A stretch of DNA of 64,000 nt, from assembly GCA_030403585.1 (NCBI GenBank), contig JAUEPE010000010.1, positions 1-64,000 on the forward strand. The letters run 5' to 3'. This DNA comes from Frankia sp. RB7. GTDB taxonomy: Bacteria > Pseudomonadota > Alphaproteobacteria > Rhizobiales > Xanthobacteraceae. Made by a program: the position numbers and the translations under genes. Each line of letters starts with the position of its first letter. Positions within the stretch are counted from its first letter, which is position 1. Of this stretch, positions 63,058 through 64,000 are shown piece by piece. The notes under the pieces are model-generated. The model was not told the DNA's origin. It did not search any database and was given only the letters and a program-made list of their open reading frames with translations.

Positions 63058-64000
63058 TCAATTCCCGGTCTGCAACTCGCCAAAGCGCTCCCAGCTCTTG
63101 CCGTTGAAACGCATGAACTGCATCTGGTCGACCGGGACGTGGTCGGTCGCACTGGTGTTGATCTTGATGCCGGGCAGCAGCATTGGCAATTCGAGATCGT
63201 GGATCGAAAACGCCTGCTTCAAAATGTTCTCGGCGGAGAGATCATTGGCGCAGGCTTTCAGCACCGCCTCCAGCGCCATCGCGCTGTTGTAGGAATTGAC
63301 GTAATTGGTGTCGTGCTGGTCGGCCTCAGGCACATATTTCGTCATGAACGCGCGCCAGTCCTTCACACCCGGATCGTCCTTCCAGGCGGGATCATCGGGG
63401 TCCTTCACGTAAGCCGTGGAGAGAATGCCGGTGCCGGCTTCCAAGCCTGCGGGCTCCATCACTGTCGAGATCCACACCGCGACGTTGGACAGGAACGTCA
63501 TCGGCCGCCAGCCGATCTCGAAGGATTTCCGGATCGCTTGCGCCGCGAATTTCGGCGTCGCCGCGATCACGAACACGTCGGCGCCCGATGCCTTCAATTT
63601 CACGATCTGGGAATCGATGGTCGGGTCCTGGATCTCGTAGGTCGCATTGGTGACGACGGAATCGTATTTCTCGCCGAGCACGTCCTTGAGGCCGGCGAGA
63701 TAGTCGCGGCCGTAATCGTCGTTCTGCGAGATCACGGCGAATTTCGCGTTCGGGTTCTTGGCGAGCGCGTAGCGCGCATAGAGCCGCGCCTCGTAACGAA
63801 ACGGCCCCTGCACGCCCATCGTCGCTTGCGGATATTGCACGATGTCGGCGAATTTGGAGGCGCCGGAGCCGATGAAGAGCTGCGGCACGTTCTTGCTCTG
63901 GAGATATTTTGCGATCGCGGTGTTATGCGCGGTACCGATCGAGGAGAAGATCAGCGCCACCTCGTCGCTCTCCACCAGGCGGCGGGTCTGCTCGACCGAT
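63058..64000 (-). CDS. Branched-chain amino-acid-type ABC substrate-binding protein, 5' end outside window
   Basis: The frame stays open to the window end (SVEQTRRLVESDEVALIF...), so only the C-terminal ~313 residues are seen. The Peripla_BP_6 (LivK/AmiC-like) pattern is clear: SSIGTAHNTAIAKYLQSKNV, LFIGSGASKFAD, AVISQNDDYGRDYLAGLKD and GADVFVIAATPKFAAQ. Bradyrhizobium encodes many such proteins, some for aromatic acids, so the ligand is not predicted. Internal start codons such as GTG 63975 are not the real start. Confidence 0.88.
   Translation of the reverse strand, partial: SVEQTRRLVESDEVALIFSSIGTAHNTAIAKYLQSKNVPQLFIGSGASKFADIVQYPQATMGVQGPFRYEARLYARYALAKNPNAKFAVISQNDDYGRDYLAGLKDVLGEKYDSVVTNATYEIQDPTIDSQIVKLKASGADVFVIAATPKFAAQAIRKSFEIGWRPMTFLSNVAVWISTVMEPAGLEAGTGILSTAYVKDPDDPAWKDDPGVKDWRAFMTKYVPEADQHDTNYVNSYNSAMALEAVLKACANDLSAENILKQAFSIHDLELPMLLPGIKINTSATDHVPVDQMQFMRFNGKSWERFGELQTGN

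Overview
This is a GC-rich, gene-dense chromosomal stretch that looks like Bradyrhizobium or a very close relative. The reasons are the heme-uptake locus in the Bradyrhizobium arrangement (hmuR-hmuQ-hutX-exbB-exbD-tonB divergent from hmuP-hmuTUV, with IsdG-type HmuQ and the regulator HmuP), alphaproteobacterial families (DUF2312/GapR, DUF1244, aa3 oxidase subunit IV, DUF882, three-gene pntAA-pntAB-pntB), a y4hA-type Ca2+/H+ antiporter, and an alphaproteobacterial GAAC-N7-GAAC LexA box. No tRNA, rRNA, CRISPR array, insertion sequence or prophage was seen. The content is mostly core with a few accessory pieces (two toxin-antitoxin pairs, palindromic repeats).

Layout. 1-1.3 kb: 3' part of a secreted phytase-like esterase. 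1.5-10.2 kb: the heme iron-acquisition locus. Outer-membrane receptor HmuR is energised by TonB-ExbB-ExbD, periplasmic HmuT hands heme to HmuUV, and HutX and HmuQ carry and degrade heme in the cytoplasm. 10.2-13.9 kb: MuiA-like protein, a response regulator with Glu at the phosphorylation site, and an AraC regulator with a visible promoter and 21-bp-spaced operators. 14.0-17.6 kb: 3-oxoacid CoA-transferase (scoAB) and an AsmA protein. 17.7-22.6 kb: sugar ABC binding protein and two permeases without an ATPase, a His-bearing membrane protein, and a small membrane protein. 22.6-25.5 kb: polyamine-type ABC importer core (potGHI). 25.6-27.6 kb: ParE/RelE-type TA pair and glpD. 27.6-33.8 kb: c-di-GMP region (PAS-GGDEF-EAL protein and a GGDEF protein with a histone-H1-like tail), an LhgO-like FAD enzyme, two DUF465 proteins and a probable SOS-controlled two-gene operon.

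33.9-38.6 kb: purEK, aqpZ, rpsU, a TPR lipoprotein and a low-complexity membrane-anchored protein. 38.7-44.2 kb: a leftward block of proton-translocating transhydrogenase (pntAA, pntAB, pntB), an alpha/beta hydrolase, a y4hA antiporter and a cupin, preceded by the 50-residue aa3 oxidase subunit IV gene. 44.3-47.0 kb: AbrB/Doc TA pair and an M3 oligoendopeptidase. 47.1-53.1 kb: an NtrC-family regulator and two cell-wall enzymes (L,D-transpeptidase, DUF882). 53.1-56.5 kb: small conserved alphaproteobacterial genes (DUF1801, GapR, DUF1244, DUF1036) and pyk. 56.7-64.0 kb: a TetR regulator, a GT87 membrane protein, a Flp pilin, two tandem GT-C-like membrane proteins, a one-TM peptide and the 3' part of a branched-chain amino-acid-type ABC binding protein.

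The most interesting unexplained items are the LexA-box operon at 32.5-33.05 kb, the four-histidine membrane protein at 21.07 kb with its palindromic operator, the Glu-receiver regulator at 12.1 kb, the H1-tailed diguanylate cyclase at 33.06 kb, and the paired DxD membrane proteins at 59.7-62.7 kb. Function calls rest on reading motifs and family resemblance by eye. No database search was possible.
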